NCBI GenBank assembly: GCA_026119935.1
Contig: JALRMH010000001.1
Span: 2,655,475-2,719,474 of the forward strand
Direction of reading: 5' to 3'
Origin: Endothia cerciana
Taxonomy: Eukaryota; Ascomycota; Sordariomycetes; Diaporthales; Cryphonectriaceae
DNA length: 64,000 nucleotides
Notes under the pieces: model-generated
What the model was told of the DNA's origin: nothing
The model's database searches: none
What the model saw: the letters and a program-made list of their open reading frames with translations, nothing else
Program-made: the position numbers and the translations under genes
In this document: positions 20,516 to 31,814 of the stretch, piece after piece
Numbering within the stretch: position 1 is the first letter of the stretch
How the letters are laid out: every line of letters starts with the position of its first letter

Positions 20516-21988
20516 TTGTTGAAATCGTGGGTGCGGGCGATTAGAGCGGAGATGGTGCGGATTCTAGCTGACCATCCACCTCTCGCGGGCTTCAATGTCT
20601 CTATATATGTCATTTTTCACGTCCATGATAGTCGGACTCTTCCACGCGAGGACCCCTTCTCGTTTCGAAGTCGAGTCTCCAGCTGCGGTCGTTGACGCCT
20701 TGGTTAGGTCACTAGGTGAGCGGCGGGCCGCCAACTCTCAAAACAACTGTTGGCCCCGGCCTGGCCACAACGCCGTAGGGAGAAATTGGCAGGACCCTCA
20801 AATTGTCGGCAGGACGCAGATTTCTTCTTCGGGCGGGTCCCCCTTATTTACAGCAGCGTAGATTCCTTAAGAAAATCATGAAAGTTGAGGCAAGTTCGGG
20901 GCGACTATCATCGTCCCTGCGCGGGCTTATTACCCCGATATGAGCGTGGACTTATACTACAGCCTGGTGGTAGGCTAGCGCTATGTGATTCAAAGATCAC
21001 TTGCATACGGCTGACGCTCATTAACGATAACAAGAAGCCGTCGAAGTATGGTTTCGCATGTCCCATTGGACCTTCATGGCCACATTCGGGGAGTATCTTA
21101 ATTAGAGGCTGAAAATCTCGTGTTACAAGGGGTCGCGAAAAGGCGCGGTGAGGTGCACGGTGTAGTATGTCGGCAGCTTCTTAGTGCGTATAAGCGGCCA
21201 CCTGTTTCAAGCTGGAGCTTAACGTTAACCTTCAAGAGTCTTAGCGAGCGTCGTAGAACCCGAGTTTAGGCTGCAGAAGTCCGGCATGAGCATCTTTATC
21301 CCACCCTCGCTGGCTTCCTTCCTCGGTCGGTGGAGCGAAATTCATATTGGTCCCTGGCGCGCCTGAATCGAGCCGAAAGATACCTAACAGTGCAAATGGA
21401 GATGTCGGCCGCCTCAAGTCTTGCCAGATACTGCAGAGGTCGCACTTAGTACCCCGCGGCCGCGGTTTGGACCGTGAAGGAGGAGGAAAAGATTAAATCA
21501 CGTAGGCTGAGGGGCGCTTCAAAAGGCGTGGTCCAAGGTCTCAGTTCAGCAGCACTTGTCCACTGTTTGCTGTAACCCTAACCCGCAAACCTCACCACTC
21601 ACCCTCACTCTGACCCCCACAGGCAGTTCCTGTTTCCATGTGAATGGAGGCATCGCAGTATTATACTATGTATTATACTAACCAGGATTATTTAACCTCG
21701 TGTCTGAGCCGCTCCACTTAGGTAGCGACAATCCGGCCATCGCTTCTCACGCGCTCCCATCTCCGGCGCCGAATCCTTTCCGGGCCGCCGTACAGAACAG
21801 CGCCACTCATAGTGGGCATCAGCAGTCACCGCGGAGACACGACTGGGTATGATACCGATAAAGCCGAAAAGCAAGTACTCCCAAAGGCAGTGATCGCTTC
21901 TTGTGCCCAGTGCCCGCAGCTTGTCCGGCGGTCTATCCGCAAGTCCCGGCCCCGTTTCAGTGTTCAGGTGGGGAAATGGCGACTTGGA

Positions 21989-21996
21989 TATATAAA
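21989..21996 (+). promoter_or_regulatory. TATA box of the epoxide hydrolase gene
   Basis: TATATAAA, 91 bases upstream of the epoxide hydrolase start codon, in a good core-promoter position. Confidence 0.6.
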
Positions 21997-22086
21997 TGAG
22001 GGGGCACTCCCAGCTCGAAACTTCCCAGAACCTCTGAAAACTCATCACAGAACCGTGCATAAAACGACCCTCCTCGACTGCGGAAC

Positions 22087-23458
22087 ATGTCCTCCTTCAA
22101 CGGCTTCGACACACGCCCAGCGGGAGCTCCCGGAAAACCCGAGGCCTTTCAGCTTCATGTTCCGGACTCTGAACTTGCAGACTTCAAGACACTCCTCAGG
22201 CTCTCCCCGATCGGCCCCCCAACCTGGGAGAACAGCACCGGCACCCGTGAGGGGGGCAAGTACTTCGGGGTCACGCGCGACTGGCTGTCCAACGCCAAAG
22301 ACACGTGGCTGAACAGCTTCGACTGGCGCAAGCACGAGTCCTACATCAACTCGTTCCCCAACTTCAAGATCCCGGTCGAGGACGGGCAGGGCGGGCCGCA
22401 CAGCATCCACTTCGCGGCGCTCTTCTCCAAGAAGAAGGATGCGGTCCCCGTCATCTTCATGCACGGCTGGCCCGGCTGCTTCCTCGAGTTCCTGCCCATG
22501 CTGGACATCCTGAGGACCAGATACACGGCCGAGACGCTACCGTTCCATGCCGTCGTCCCATCACTGCCGGGCTACGGCCTGTCCTCCGGCCCGCCGGCTG
22601 ATCGCGACTTCGTGGTCGCTGATGCCGCCCGCATCCTGAACCAGCTAATGGTCGATCTGGGCTTCGGGGGCGGCTACGTCGCGCAGGGAGGCGATGTGGG
22701 CTTCTTCTTGGCCCGCCAGCTGAGCATCTCGCATGATGAGTGCAAGGCACTTCATGGTGGGTGAATTTGGACAATATACCCAGCCCCCTCCCCCCCCCCC
22801 GGGCGCCCGGGCGGGCGGCGCACCTATTAATTCTCATTTTGATATTAGTGAACATGCTGTCTCCCGAGCCCGAGATTAACCAAAGCAACTCTGAGGGCCT
22901 CGACGAGCAAGAACTGCAGCAGATGGAGAAGACCAAGGTCTGGCGGTCGACAGGTATAGCTTATGCCATGGAGCATGCGTCGCGCCCTGCGACCATCGGC
23001 CTGGCCCTCTCATCGAGCCCGGTCGCGCTGCTGGCATGGATCGGCGAGAAGTACCTCGAGTGGTCTGATACGGATATCCCTCTTGACAAGATCCTCGAGA
23101 TGACCTCCCTATACTGGTTCACCTCCTCGCTGCCCCGGTGTATCTGGCCCTACAGGGGTATATTTTCTGGTAGCGTCTGGGCAACTAACCCCAGGACGAA
23201 GCCGCTGGGTTACTCGGCGTTCAAGGATCTCAGTATCCTGCCCAAGGCGTGGAATAAATACTTTCCGAACATGAAATTCCGAAGGGATCATGATAAGGTA
23301 CGAAGACATCCCGTAGATGGCGGGTCCACGTTTTCCAACTGCATCCGTGCTTACACAGGACCATCAAACAGGGCGGGCATTTCGCTGCTTTGGAGCAGCC
23401 CGAGGCCTTCCTCGCGGACGTCGAGGAGTTCGTCATTAAGGTCGTCGGTCCGTTATGA
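22087..23458 (+). CDS. Epoxide hydrolase, microsomal (EHN) type
   Basis: Three exons, 22087-22756, 22849-23297 and 23372-23458, give 401 residues. The N-terminal EHN domain (FQLHVPDSELADFKTLLRL) is followed by an alpha/beta-hydrolase core. HGWPG at 126-130 is the oxyanion-hole motif, Asp203 in QGGDVGFFLAR is the nucleophile, and His376 in RDHDKGGHFAALEQPE is the catalytic His, which only appears in frame once the last intron is removed. The lid-region motif LPRCIWPYRG is also present. Family role: trans-addition of water to epoxides, in detoxification or secondary metabolism. The usual Trp after the nucleophile (GGDWG) is Val here. There is no N-terminal membrane anchor, so the enzyme is probably soluble. 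A TATA box stands 91 bases upstream. Confidence 0.93.
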
Positions 23459-23990
23459 AGCCCCGGCTGAGATGCATCGGGTTGTCCAGACGATATTGCT
23501 GTCTAGGCCAGAGATTCAAGTGTAAAGGCAATGCAATGAAGGCTCGGTGCCAAAAATTGACGGTGAAACTTTTAAAGAGTCCCTCCTGTGCCGGAGCGTG
23601 GGAACTTAATCAGTTCACTCTAGGGTGGCTCGCACTCGCACAGCCAAGGGAGCGAATGCGCCGGCGTTTCTGCGCCGCACTAAACTCCAGCCTCATCGAA
23701 TCTCTCCGTCCCTCCGCCCCCGAACCGTGCGCTCGCTGACAGATGCACAAACACCTCAAAAAGGGCCACAACCCCGCCTCGCATAAAGAGGATCAGGATG
23801 TCATCCCTCTCCTTGTCCGGTGCTGAATTTAATATCGGACCCCGTAAAGTGAAGCTGTTAGCAGAGAAAAGACCTTGACCACAACGGCTGTTACGACTCG
23901 AGCAGCGGCGGCAGTCCGAAGCCAGCCGCCACTTGACAGCGCAGGCAGTCGGCCTTGGAGCACCGAGCAGGCCTCACCGCCACCTTCGAC
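23459..23990. other. Intergenic region
   Basis: A gap of 532 bases between the epoxide hydrolase stop and the next start. No feature seen. Confidence 0.6.
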
Positions 23991-24524
23991 ATGTCGCGCT
24001 TCTTCCCCCGCGTAGACTACGCAGAAGACCAACCCCTCCCTCACACCATCCTCGCCGTGCACGTCCTCACGCGCGGCGCAACAACAGGCGCCATCATCGG
24101 CGGCGTCGTCTTTGGCGTGCGGAACGTCTACAGGCGCACGCGCCCACCCGGCAGCACCTTTGCCAACTCACCGCCGCCGCCGCCGCCGCCACCACTGCCC
24201 ACCCTCCTCCATTCCGCCGGCAGGGGGACCGCCATCGGCACGGCCCTGCTCGCCGTCGCCCTCGCGGCCCGGATGCAGGGCCGCGAGGGCATCGAGTGGA
24301 AGGACAGGAGCTGGAGGCTGCTGCAGAACAAGGGCCAGGTTGAGTGCGACGACTGGACATACGGCGGCGCCGTTGCTGGCGTCGGGGCCGCTGCCGCGGG
24401 TGGCCTGTTGAGGGGGGCGGGTTGGGCCCGGGTGGTGGGCGCCGCGGGCTTGGGGAGCGTGCTGGGGACGGGTGGGTACATGGGCTGGAGATATGGGGTT
24501 AAAGGTGGGAAGTTTGAGGAGTGA
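23991..24524 (+). CDS. Small glycine/alanine-rich membrane-type protein, function unknown
   Basis: An intronless frame of 177 residues, MSRFFPRVDYAEDQPLPHTI to a C-terminal KGGKFEE. An in-frame TTG upstream (23955) is not a credible start, so the ATG at 23991 was chosen. It has at least three glycine-rich hydrophobic stretches with GxxxG-like spacing: TRGATTGAIIGGVVFGV near residue 30, GRGTAIGTALLAVALAARM near 80, and a long Ala/Gly stretch after WTYGGAVAGVGAAAAGG near 125. A run of eight prolines follows the first. The pattern recalls small mitochondrial inner-membrane proteins (Tim17-like or complex I accessory subunits), but I do not recognise the family with confidence. Codon use is strongly GC-rich and coding-like. 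Confidence 0.7.
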   Translation: MSRFFPRVDYAEDQPLPHTILAVHVLTRGATTGAIIGGVVFGVRNVYRRTRPPGSTFANSPPPPPPPPLPTLLHSAGRGTAIGTALLAVALAARMQGREGIEWKDRSWRLLQNKGQVECDDWTYGGAVAGVGAAAAGGLLRGAGWARVVGAAGLGSVLGTGGYMGWRYGVKGGKFEE

Positions 24525-25847
24525 CAAGCTGGCATCCCTTCCAATCTCCTCGGGGAAGACCGTCACCCTCTGTGGTCTTTTGTGATTTGGCCAGGCCTCC
24601 TTCACCCTTTCCTCCCCGGGCGTCAGAAGACAGTTGTCACATCCGCATGCTTCCATCTTCTCTCTCCCTCAAAAGTTCAGGCATGTATCTTCCTGAGACT
24701 GACCTTGGCTTCCGCCTCTGGGTCAGCATTTATTGGACCCGTTGAGAGGCGGAGACATGCTCAGGTGTGCGCATGCGCGAAGCAACCTGGTCCCAGCTTC
24801 TTGTACCTAGGTATCACAAGAATCTACTAGATCATATGAGACTATAATACACAGTATGTATGGCATGTTGCTACTCGTAGTCTCTCACTCGTGAACGGAG
24901 GAATAAAATGGTCCTTTAAGCATTGTACTTGCCCATAACTTGATACGACCTCGTAAAGTTTTCTCCAGATCTCTATTACTAGACCGACAAACATCCCAAG
25001 GACTCAATCATCTGTTAATCTTCAATGCCGACCTTAGCTCTCACTGTGTAACTTAATACAATCGACACATCTCACAGATGGAGCCTGACCGAAGACCTTA
25101 ATCGTGTCTTCATACTTAGGCAAAGTAATTTACTCCCATTAACTGATCATCACACCACACTGCTGATGCCTTTAGATCAACCAGGTCTATATCTTTACAC
25201 AAAATCCACCGTCTATGTCGTTCAAGCACCTTTGAAGTTTAGAACGTGAATACTCTGTTGGTGCAGTAAGTTGGAACCGCATATGTTCCACTTCTCAGCG
25301 TCTCTGGCTGGCCGTGCCTCTAGCCTCCGGGTCAGGTCTCATCTGGATTCCACAAGAGCTGGGGACATACGCACAGGCACAAGTAACTTCTACCTTCCTT
25401 GAGTAGTTTTGGATCTTGTATCATGCAGATCTGTCTGGTGTTGTGCACTGGTGTTGTGCACCGGTTGGATGTCGTGGCCATTCTATTGCTGGGGCACCTC
25501 GAGTCACATAATAGGTACCAACGCCTTGGGTCCGGGGCCAGTGGTGCAGGGATGTCCCCTCCCAGGCCTTCTAAGTTCAGCGGGCTTCCGGCGTTTGCAC
25601 AGCAGCTGAGAGACCGTGCCGGAGCGGCCGGCTATCGGAGGATGAGCTAGCTCATGTCCCCCCGACTTGCATTATCACCGGAGGACCTGCCAAATATTCT
25701 ACTCTTTTAAAACTACTATAGCATTGCATCTGAAATCTGTCTCACAGATTGCTTCTTCTTGCCTTTGTTCTCTCCGTTTCTCTGTCTGGGACCTGCATAT
25801 AGACTGTGAGGTAAAGACGCAGGCAGAAGAAGTACGCAATCCGCAAG
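24525..25847. other. Intergenic region, AT-rich core
   Basis: A gap of 1.3 kb upstream of the MFS transporter. Bases about 24830-25260 are clearly richer in A/T than the surroundings and contain no open frame of note; an old decayed insertion is possible but no family is recognisable. Confidence 0.5.
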
Positions 25848-27554
25848 ATGAGTTCCCGCGACCAAGGTGTCATCGTCGACCCCAGGCAAGCTCCGGCTCT
25901 TGAAGACGCGCGCAGTGATGAGCGGACACCGCTGCTGAATGGTCAACCGAAGAGCCATGCGGCAGGTCAAGGGGAGAGCCAGCAGCAGGATGAGGGGTCG
26001 ACAGGAGGCCAAGAGGAGCAGCCGGTTCTGGCCACGGACGTCTCGGGTGCGAAACTCTGGATCATCCTCAGCAGTGCATATGTCGGCGTCTTCTTGGGCG
26101 CCATAGACACCACCATCATCGCGACGCTTTCGGCACCGATATCGAGCGAGTTTAAGTCTCTCAGTCTCTTGTCATGGCTGGCCGCCGCATATCTGATAGC
26201 GAACGCGGCCTGTCAGCCCATCTCCGGCCGTCTGACGGACATCTTCGGAAGGGGTCCGGGTCTGGTGTTCAGCAATGTCTTCTTTGCGGTGGGCAATCTT
26301 ATCTGTGGCCTTGCCCAGAGCGACTTGGTGATGATACTTGGCCGTGTGGTGGCCGGAATCGGCGGCGGCGGCCTGATGGCGATTTCCACATTCCTGGCAT
26401 CTGACCTGGTCCCACTCAGGAAGAGGGGCGTGGTCCAGGGAGTTGGAAACATCTGCTTTGGCTCAGGGGCGATGCTGGGTGGCGTATTCGGGGGCTTCGT
26501 CAATGACACATCCTCATGGGGATGGAGACTGGCTTTTCTTGTCCAGGTCCCTATCGTGGTCGTCTCGGGGCTGCTCGTCTTCTTCTTGGTCAGGGTGCCG
26601 CCCAAGATGTCAAACAAGTCAACCCTGTCGCGGATTGACTTCGTGGGGGCCCTCCTGACGATGTCTTTCCTGGTCATCTTACTGCTTGGCCTGAACGCGG
26701 GGGGCAACCTCGTGCCGTGGACAGACCCGCTCGTCCTGACAACACTGCCCCTCGCCCTGGTTCTTCTCGTCTCCTTCATCGTCTGGGAGAGCCGGAGCGC
26801 TCAACCCATCATTCCCGTCAGGCTTCTCATCCACCGCACCATCTTCACTGCGTGCATGACAAACCTGGCATGCACAATGGCTAACACAATCCTCATCTTT
26901 TACGTGCCGGTTTACCTGCAGGTGCTTGGCTACTCGCCTACGCAGTCGGGCTTCAGGATCCTCTTCGGCAGCTTGGGGGTCTCCATTAGCTCCATCGGGT
27001 GTGGTATTATAATGAAGAAGACTGGCCGCTATCTCGGCCTCGGGATATGCGTCCTAGTTTCCTTTGTCGCCGGCACCGCGATCACCTCAACCCTTGACGC
27101 AGACAGCCCAAGTTGGGTCCCGTTCCCGGCGTTCGTTCTGACGGGTGGAGGATACGGCGGTATGCTGACAGTGACGCTACTGGCATGCATTGCGGCTGTC
27201 GATCACTCCCAACAAGCCGTTATCACGTCTGCCACATATGCCTTCCGATCTATCGGGGCCACGCTGGGGGTTACTGTCGCGTCTGTGGTGTATCAGAATA
27301 TCCTGAAGGCGAGGCTGTGGGACAGGTTCGGCTCGCTACCCGGCGCGGCGGATGAGATAAAAAGCATCAGGGACGACCTGGACGGGCTGAAGCACCTCCC
27401 TGAGGGCTGGAAGGACGGCGTCATCGCTTCTTTCATGGAGGCTTTCAGGGGTGTATGGTTGACTACGCTGGGCCTTGGCATCTTTGGACTGATATGCGTT
27501 TCCATGATGAAGCAGCACAAGTTGCACTCCAACCTAGCAAGGAGAGAATATTAG
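25848..27554 (+). CDS. MFS transporter, DHA2/14-TM type (Vba/Fnx1-like)
   Basis: A single exon of 568 residues. After about 63 hydrophilic residues the first helix (LWIILSSAYVGVFLGAIDTT) begins with the D-T-T signature of drug:H+ antiporter 2 transporters. Motif A appears as GRLTDIFGRGPG and the antiporter motif C region as GSGAMLGGVFGGF. Around fourteen hydrophobic helices can be counted, ending in TLGLGIFGLICVSMM. The N-terminal tail has ERTPLL (25-30), an acidic dileucine motif like those that sort yeast proteins to the vacuole. With the overall similarity this suggests a vacuolar basic-amino-acid transporter (Vba1/Vba2, Fnx1), though multidrug export is an alternative. No biosynthetic genes flank it, and downstream is a 12 kb gene-free region. 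Confidence 0.93.
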   Translation: MSSRDQGVIVDPRQAPALEDARSDERTPLLNGQPKSHAAGQGESQQQDEGSTGGQEEQPVLATDVSGAKLWIILSSAYVGVFLGAIDTTIIATLSAPISSEFKSLSLLSWLAAAYLIANAACQPISGRLTDIFGRGPGLVFSNVFFAVGNLICGLAQSDLVMILGRVVAGIGGGGLMAISTFLASDLVPLRKRGVVQGVGNICFGSGAMLGGVFGGFVNDTSSWGWRLAFLVQVPIVVVSGLLVFFLVRVPPKMSNKSTLSRIDFVGALLTMSFLVILLLGLNAGGNLVPWTDPLVLTTLPLALVLLVSFIVWESRSAQPIIPVRLLIHRTIFTACMTNLACTMANTILIFYVPVYLQVLGYSPTQSGFRILFGSLGVSISSIGCGIIMKKTGRYLGLGICVLVSFVAGTAITSTLDADSPSWVPFPAFVLTGGGYGGMLTVTLLACIAAVDHSQQAVITSATYAFRSIGATLGVTVASVVYQNILKARLWDRFGSLPGAADEIKSIRDDLDGLKHLPEGWKDGVIASFMEAFRGVWLTTLGLGIFGLICVSMMKQHKLHSNLARREY

Positions 27555-28791
27555 ACATCTTTGTGGACCGCCAAAGTCTTGCTGGAGACGTACGAGAAGA
27601 CAACAGCGCATCAACCCTACGCCTATGCGAGCAGCGATTGTACAATTCGTGCGTCATTCGGTCGTACTCTAGGTTCCGATTGCAGGCCAACCAAACTACG
27701 TCACTTCGATTATGAACCCTTCACCAGCGATAGTGTGACCTTCAAGAGGGCATGCTGGCGGCCGTGGCTCGCTGGGAGGGCTCAGACCCACAGCCAAGAT
27801 GGACGAGAGCTGCCCAGCTATGATGGGCCCACGGTCAGCCCCGCAAAATCAACTGCTCCGAAAGCACCCCAGATACGGAAGAATAGCATGCAGGACTTAG
27901 AAGGCCTTCAGTCCAGTCTATACAAGAATATCTGCTCGAGGATACCGTGGAGGAAATACCGACCTAGGAAATGCACTTGCTCCAGCGGTCCACCTTGCAG
28001 CCAGATGTCCGGCAAGGCACGACAGTACATATCTGATATCAGGTTCATACAGTGAGGCACGTTCAAGAGCAGAGGATGAGTGCGAGGCCGAATCGTCTAC
28101 AGATTTTCAAGGGTAGAATGGTGACATGATGAGGAGTGGTCCAGGACGAAGAGACCGTGGGGGAGAAGCGGGACAAGACGGTTCAAGGATCTGTTGCCAA
28201 TATCTCTGACAAACACGAGAAGCACTAGAGTAACTGTATCTTTGTCACTTAGAGTCAGACATATATCCGAAGGAGTTGGATCAATTTCTAGAGCACAGCC
28301 CCTGAGGTCCCGAGCCTCTCCTGTTCACGAAGGCACTTAAAAGTGATAGGTCTACGGCCACAATGAGCGTGGGAAACCCTGGCGGGTACATTGTTGATGT
28401 AGCTAAACGCTTCTCGACACTCTTCGTACTGCTTAAACCCCTCCTCTTTGAAATTCTTTTTTTTTCTTTCTTTTTTTTAATATCGCCAATCCCACTGATG
28501 TCTGATTAATTGATGGTGTTTTTTTTTTTAGAGGGGGGCCGTGTAGCCCTAACCCCCTCGTCTGCAAGCATGCGGGCCTCAAGCATTGAGCACGACGTGT
28601 CTTGAGCAGGCCCCAAATCGCGAATCGTAACTGCAATCCGGAAAGAGCTTTTCTAGGTCGACTATCCAGTTCCCAGACCAGCAGCTCGACGCCTCTGCAC
28701 TGCTTTTATCGCTGGGAGGTCCGAATATGGCGGCAGACACAAGCTGCCGGGATACCTCTCGCGCGAAAGGCGCGCGCGTCGAGAGACGCAG

Positions 28792-29330
28792 ATGCCCTTT
28801 GGGGGCGAGGAGAAGATCGGATCTTCCAGCTCGGTGCCGCCGAACCTGGCCCAAGATCATAAGGCACTGTCGGGCGCGCGATTGCGCGGGAGAAGTCGGT
28901 CGCGAACATCACCCTGTTGGAGACGCCGTACTCGAGTCGACGAAGACTCGTCAGAAGAAGATGAGAGCACGAGAGCAAGGACGGGGCAAGCGACAGCCAA
29001 AGGGCGAGGGGGGGGGACGATTAGAACGCCTGTTGGGGCTCGGCACCAGAGAGATTGTATGAGAGTGACGATGCTGATGACCGTAATGAGGTCGGCGACA
29101 GGAGGGAAACAGGGAGCACCAGTTGCGTGAGGGCCGCAAGGGAAGGGATGAGCACTATTAGTTTGAGCGTGAGAAGGAAGATGAAGTCCGAGCCGCTCAC
29201 AGCATCTCCAAGCAGCGGCGCGGGAGGGGCAAGGAATGTCCCTTCGACCTGCAGACCAACTCACGAACCTACGAACCACTCTGCCTGGCACGATCTTACT
29301 CCCTGTTGATCTACCGGGTCTGAGCCTGGG
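28792..29330 (+). pseudogene. Possible decayed coding sequence
   Basis: Several adjoining open segments in shifting frames have a coding-like, charged composition. One contains VDEDSSEEDESTRARTGQ (from about 28930). A later one ends with EREKEDEVRAAHSISKQRRG, a Cys-Pro-Phe block, and a stop at about 29328. Stops and frame changes separate them, and no start or splice sites join them cleanly. This could be the remains of a nuclear, basic/acidic protein gene. It could equally be chance in GC-rich DNA. No family is recognised. Confidence 0.2.
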
Positions 29331-30889
29331 TCAGCTTGACGACCATGACCCATAGGAAATCTGCCAGGAACCCTCAGGGCAGAGACACGTCTTCAGCCCG
29401 GGCCTTTGGGCCTTTTCCCTTCGCCAGACGCAGACTCTACATTTTGGGTCCTGACTGCGAAGACGGAAATTGACCGATTAAATTGGTGGGCAACTGCTAC
29501 ATGAACGACGTCCTTTCGTCCCTCTGGAGCAACACATTCCGGCCGGTACTGGCCTCAACTTCTGGCGTCTCCACATTCTATGGCATTCTGCCGAATTCCG
29601 AGGGGCTCGTGGGAGTAGAATGGCGGCTGCTGCACAGCGCGAAGAATAACGTCAGCCGCCACCGCGTGAGGTCTGGGTTGAGTTGGATCATTCTGTGGGT
29701 TGGTGAAACTAGTCGAGACTCGGGTGGTAACTTCGTATTCACGAGCCGCTTACAGCCTTGAGGTCACAGAACTGCGTCCAGTCGGAGTCTGAGAACTTGC
29801 GCAAGACTACGGAGAGGCAGATACGATTCGTGGACGGAGGATAAGCCCGCATTTATACTGCGTTGCCTGCTAGTAAAAGCACGATGGGCGGAAGCTGGAC
29901 TAAGACCGATGGGCAGACGCTCAAAGATCCACGGCTCGACTGTCTTCAGGGACGTCCCTCCTTCGAAGTCTACACGAATGTACACTTGGGCACCCGGCTT
30001 CCACGACCGACCATTGCTGTCTCATACCAAACCAAGCACCGGTTGTTTGTATATGCTTACGGCCAGCGAGGGCCTGTTTGGCATAAGAAGTATCGTACCG
30101 GTGTGGATCCTACTTGAATAACGCACAGGAGGAACGTGCTGAGCTGTGTCGTTGCTTGACGCCAGCTTGGGCAATATTATCTGAAGGATTGCTTCCAGAA
30201 CCTGCCGGCCACGCGAATTCGGATTCCGGCTCCGTTCCCCGCAAAGGATCGTTGCACTACAGCGATCCTGGCGACCGTCAACGCCATTCTTCACATACAA
30301 TTTTCACCAGAAAGCTGCCCGTGATCTCATCACTGCATATCAAGGGACTGGGCGCTGCGTGATTAGTTACTACACGGTGAGCTATGCCACAACCTTGCGG
30401 ATCACCTTGATGGCAGCTTCTTGAAGTTTGAAGACCGCTTGACAGCCTTACAAGTCGCTTCCTATGTGAGGAAACAGACCTCAAAATCCTTATCAGGAGT
30501 CATAGCTCGATGGGGGCCCTGCCCAGTCGTAAGCACGCTGGGCACGACTGGCCAACGTAAAGGATCAGTGACCGCGACGTCCTCAAGAGGGGGGGGCCGG
30601 GGGCCGGGGGCTTGAATGGTATCCGAACGCACTCGGAACGAGTAAGGGTCATCGGAATAACCTAGTGTGTATCACAGGATGATCTTGCCGTGCGATCAAA
30701 AACAGAAGGCAGGTGCTTGCAACAGCAGCCGTGCAGTTGACATGTGGCCAATGTCATCCGGTAGTATTTCCCTCCTCTCGCCCTCGGTCTGTTGAGTAAG
30801 TCTGACCGGTCTGACGTATGCGGCATCTCGTCCTCTGCCACTATCGTCAGACTGATGCATGTATCCGGAGCAGACCGTACAATTATAGT

Positions 30890-30903
30890 ACCGGCATGCC
30901 GGT
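30890..30903. other. Perfect 14-bp palindrome
   Basis: ACCGGCATGCCGGT equals its own reverse complement. It lies in the gene desert with no gene nearby. Confidence 0.5.
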
Positions 30904-31800
30904 GTGCCAGACATCAGGCGAAGCCGGCTAGACTGTCGGACAAAATATTTCCTTCAATCAACTCTTGCAAGGGACACAACGAAGACGGGTCAATGTAAGC
31001 CCATCAAAGACACATTTATGAAAATCCCGAGGTCCTCAAAGCCATCCTGTATCTGGCCATGAATCCCGATTACTTCCCTGCAGTACGACCGGTCAATCAG
31101 CCGGACATTGCATTCTTTGCAAGGACTCTTGTCTGTTGGTTGAATTCGATCCGAGTACGACTCGACGTTACATGCAGGGCAGCCACGCACCCTCTATTAC
31201 CCTAGCTTCACCTTCTCCTGTGGGGCTGAGGGCTATTGAGCGGGTGAGGATGAATAATGATGCCGCCCCTGGCACGATTCGCAGATCAGAGCAACAAATG
31301 ACATCTGATGAGTGCCTTCGTTCGGGCCTGCACTTCATGCCGGAAACCGGCATATTGCTCAAGGTATCCGAGGAGACCGAGCACTGGTGACAGCATCATC
31401 GACAGAAGGCTGGTGCAACATCTCTGTGGAGTTGAGGGCCAATACCCAGCCCTACACAAGGGAGCTGAGAGCGTCTCGAGTACCCCTAGAAAAGTGAGAA
31501 TGACACCCCTCTCTGTACCTCATCCAACCCGTCTGGTGATCAATGTCGGCCAGGGGCCTCGACCGGTCTGACATCCACGTCACCATTTCGGGAAGGCAGT
31601 TCATCCACATTGCCGTGGAGGCTATCACTATGCAGATTTAAATTGCCCTACAGGGCGGCACGTGGCTGGTTAGGGCTCACTACGAAGGCCTGCGGCGGGA
31701 GGATTGCAGAAGTTCCCACCTGACGCCGGCCAAAAAGAAACACTATCGATGCGGCGCCTTGACAAGGGCTCCGCCCTTGGACAAAGAGCCCAACGGCGCA

Positions 31801-31814
31801 GGGGGGGGGGGGGG
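31801..31814. repeat. Run of 14 G
   Basis: An uninterrupted poly(G) tract in the gene desert, one of many in this window. Confidence 0.9.

Larger units (their letters stand above)
18309..22086. other. Divergent intergenic region (MARVEL / epoxide hydrolase)
   Basis: A gap of 3.8 kb. It holds one possible small gene (20192-20389, minus), a long ATG trinucleotide microsatellite, a GTAC-N6-GTAC quasi-palindrome at 19741-19754, and a TATA box for the epoxide hydrolase at 21989-21996. Other open frames (for example 18869-19504, minus) show no domain. Confidence 0.55.

Noticed and set aside
20425..20613. Poly-Ile/poly-Met/poly-Asp open frames
   Set aside because: Translation of the (ATG)n microsatellite.
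21570..21610. Telomere-like CCCTAACCC
   Set aside because: Only one and a half units, with no tandem array.
23153..23196. Possible short intron in the epoxide hydrolase (GTATAT...CCCCAG)
   Set aside because: Reading straight through gives an uninterrupted, sensible sequence (GIFSGSVWATNPRTKPLGYS), and the segment is too short for a usual intron.
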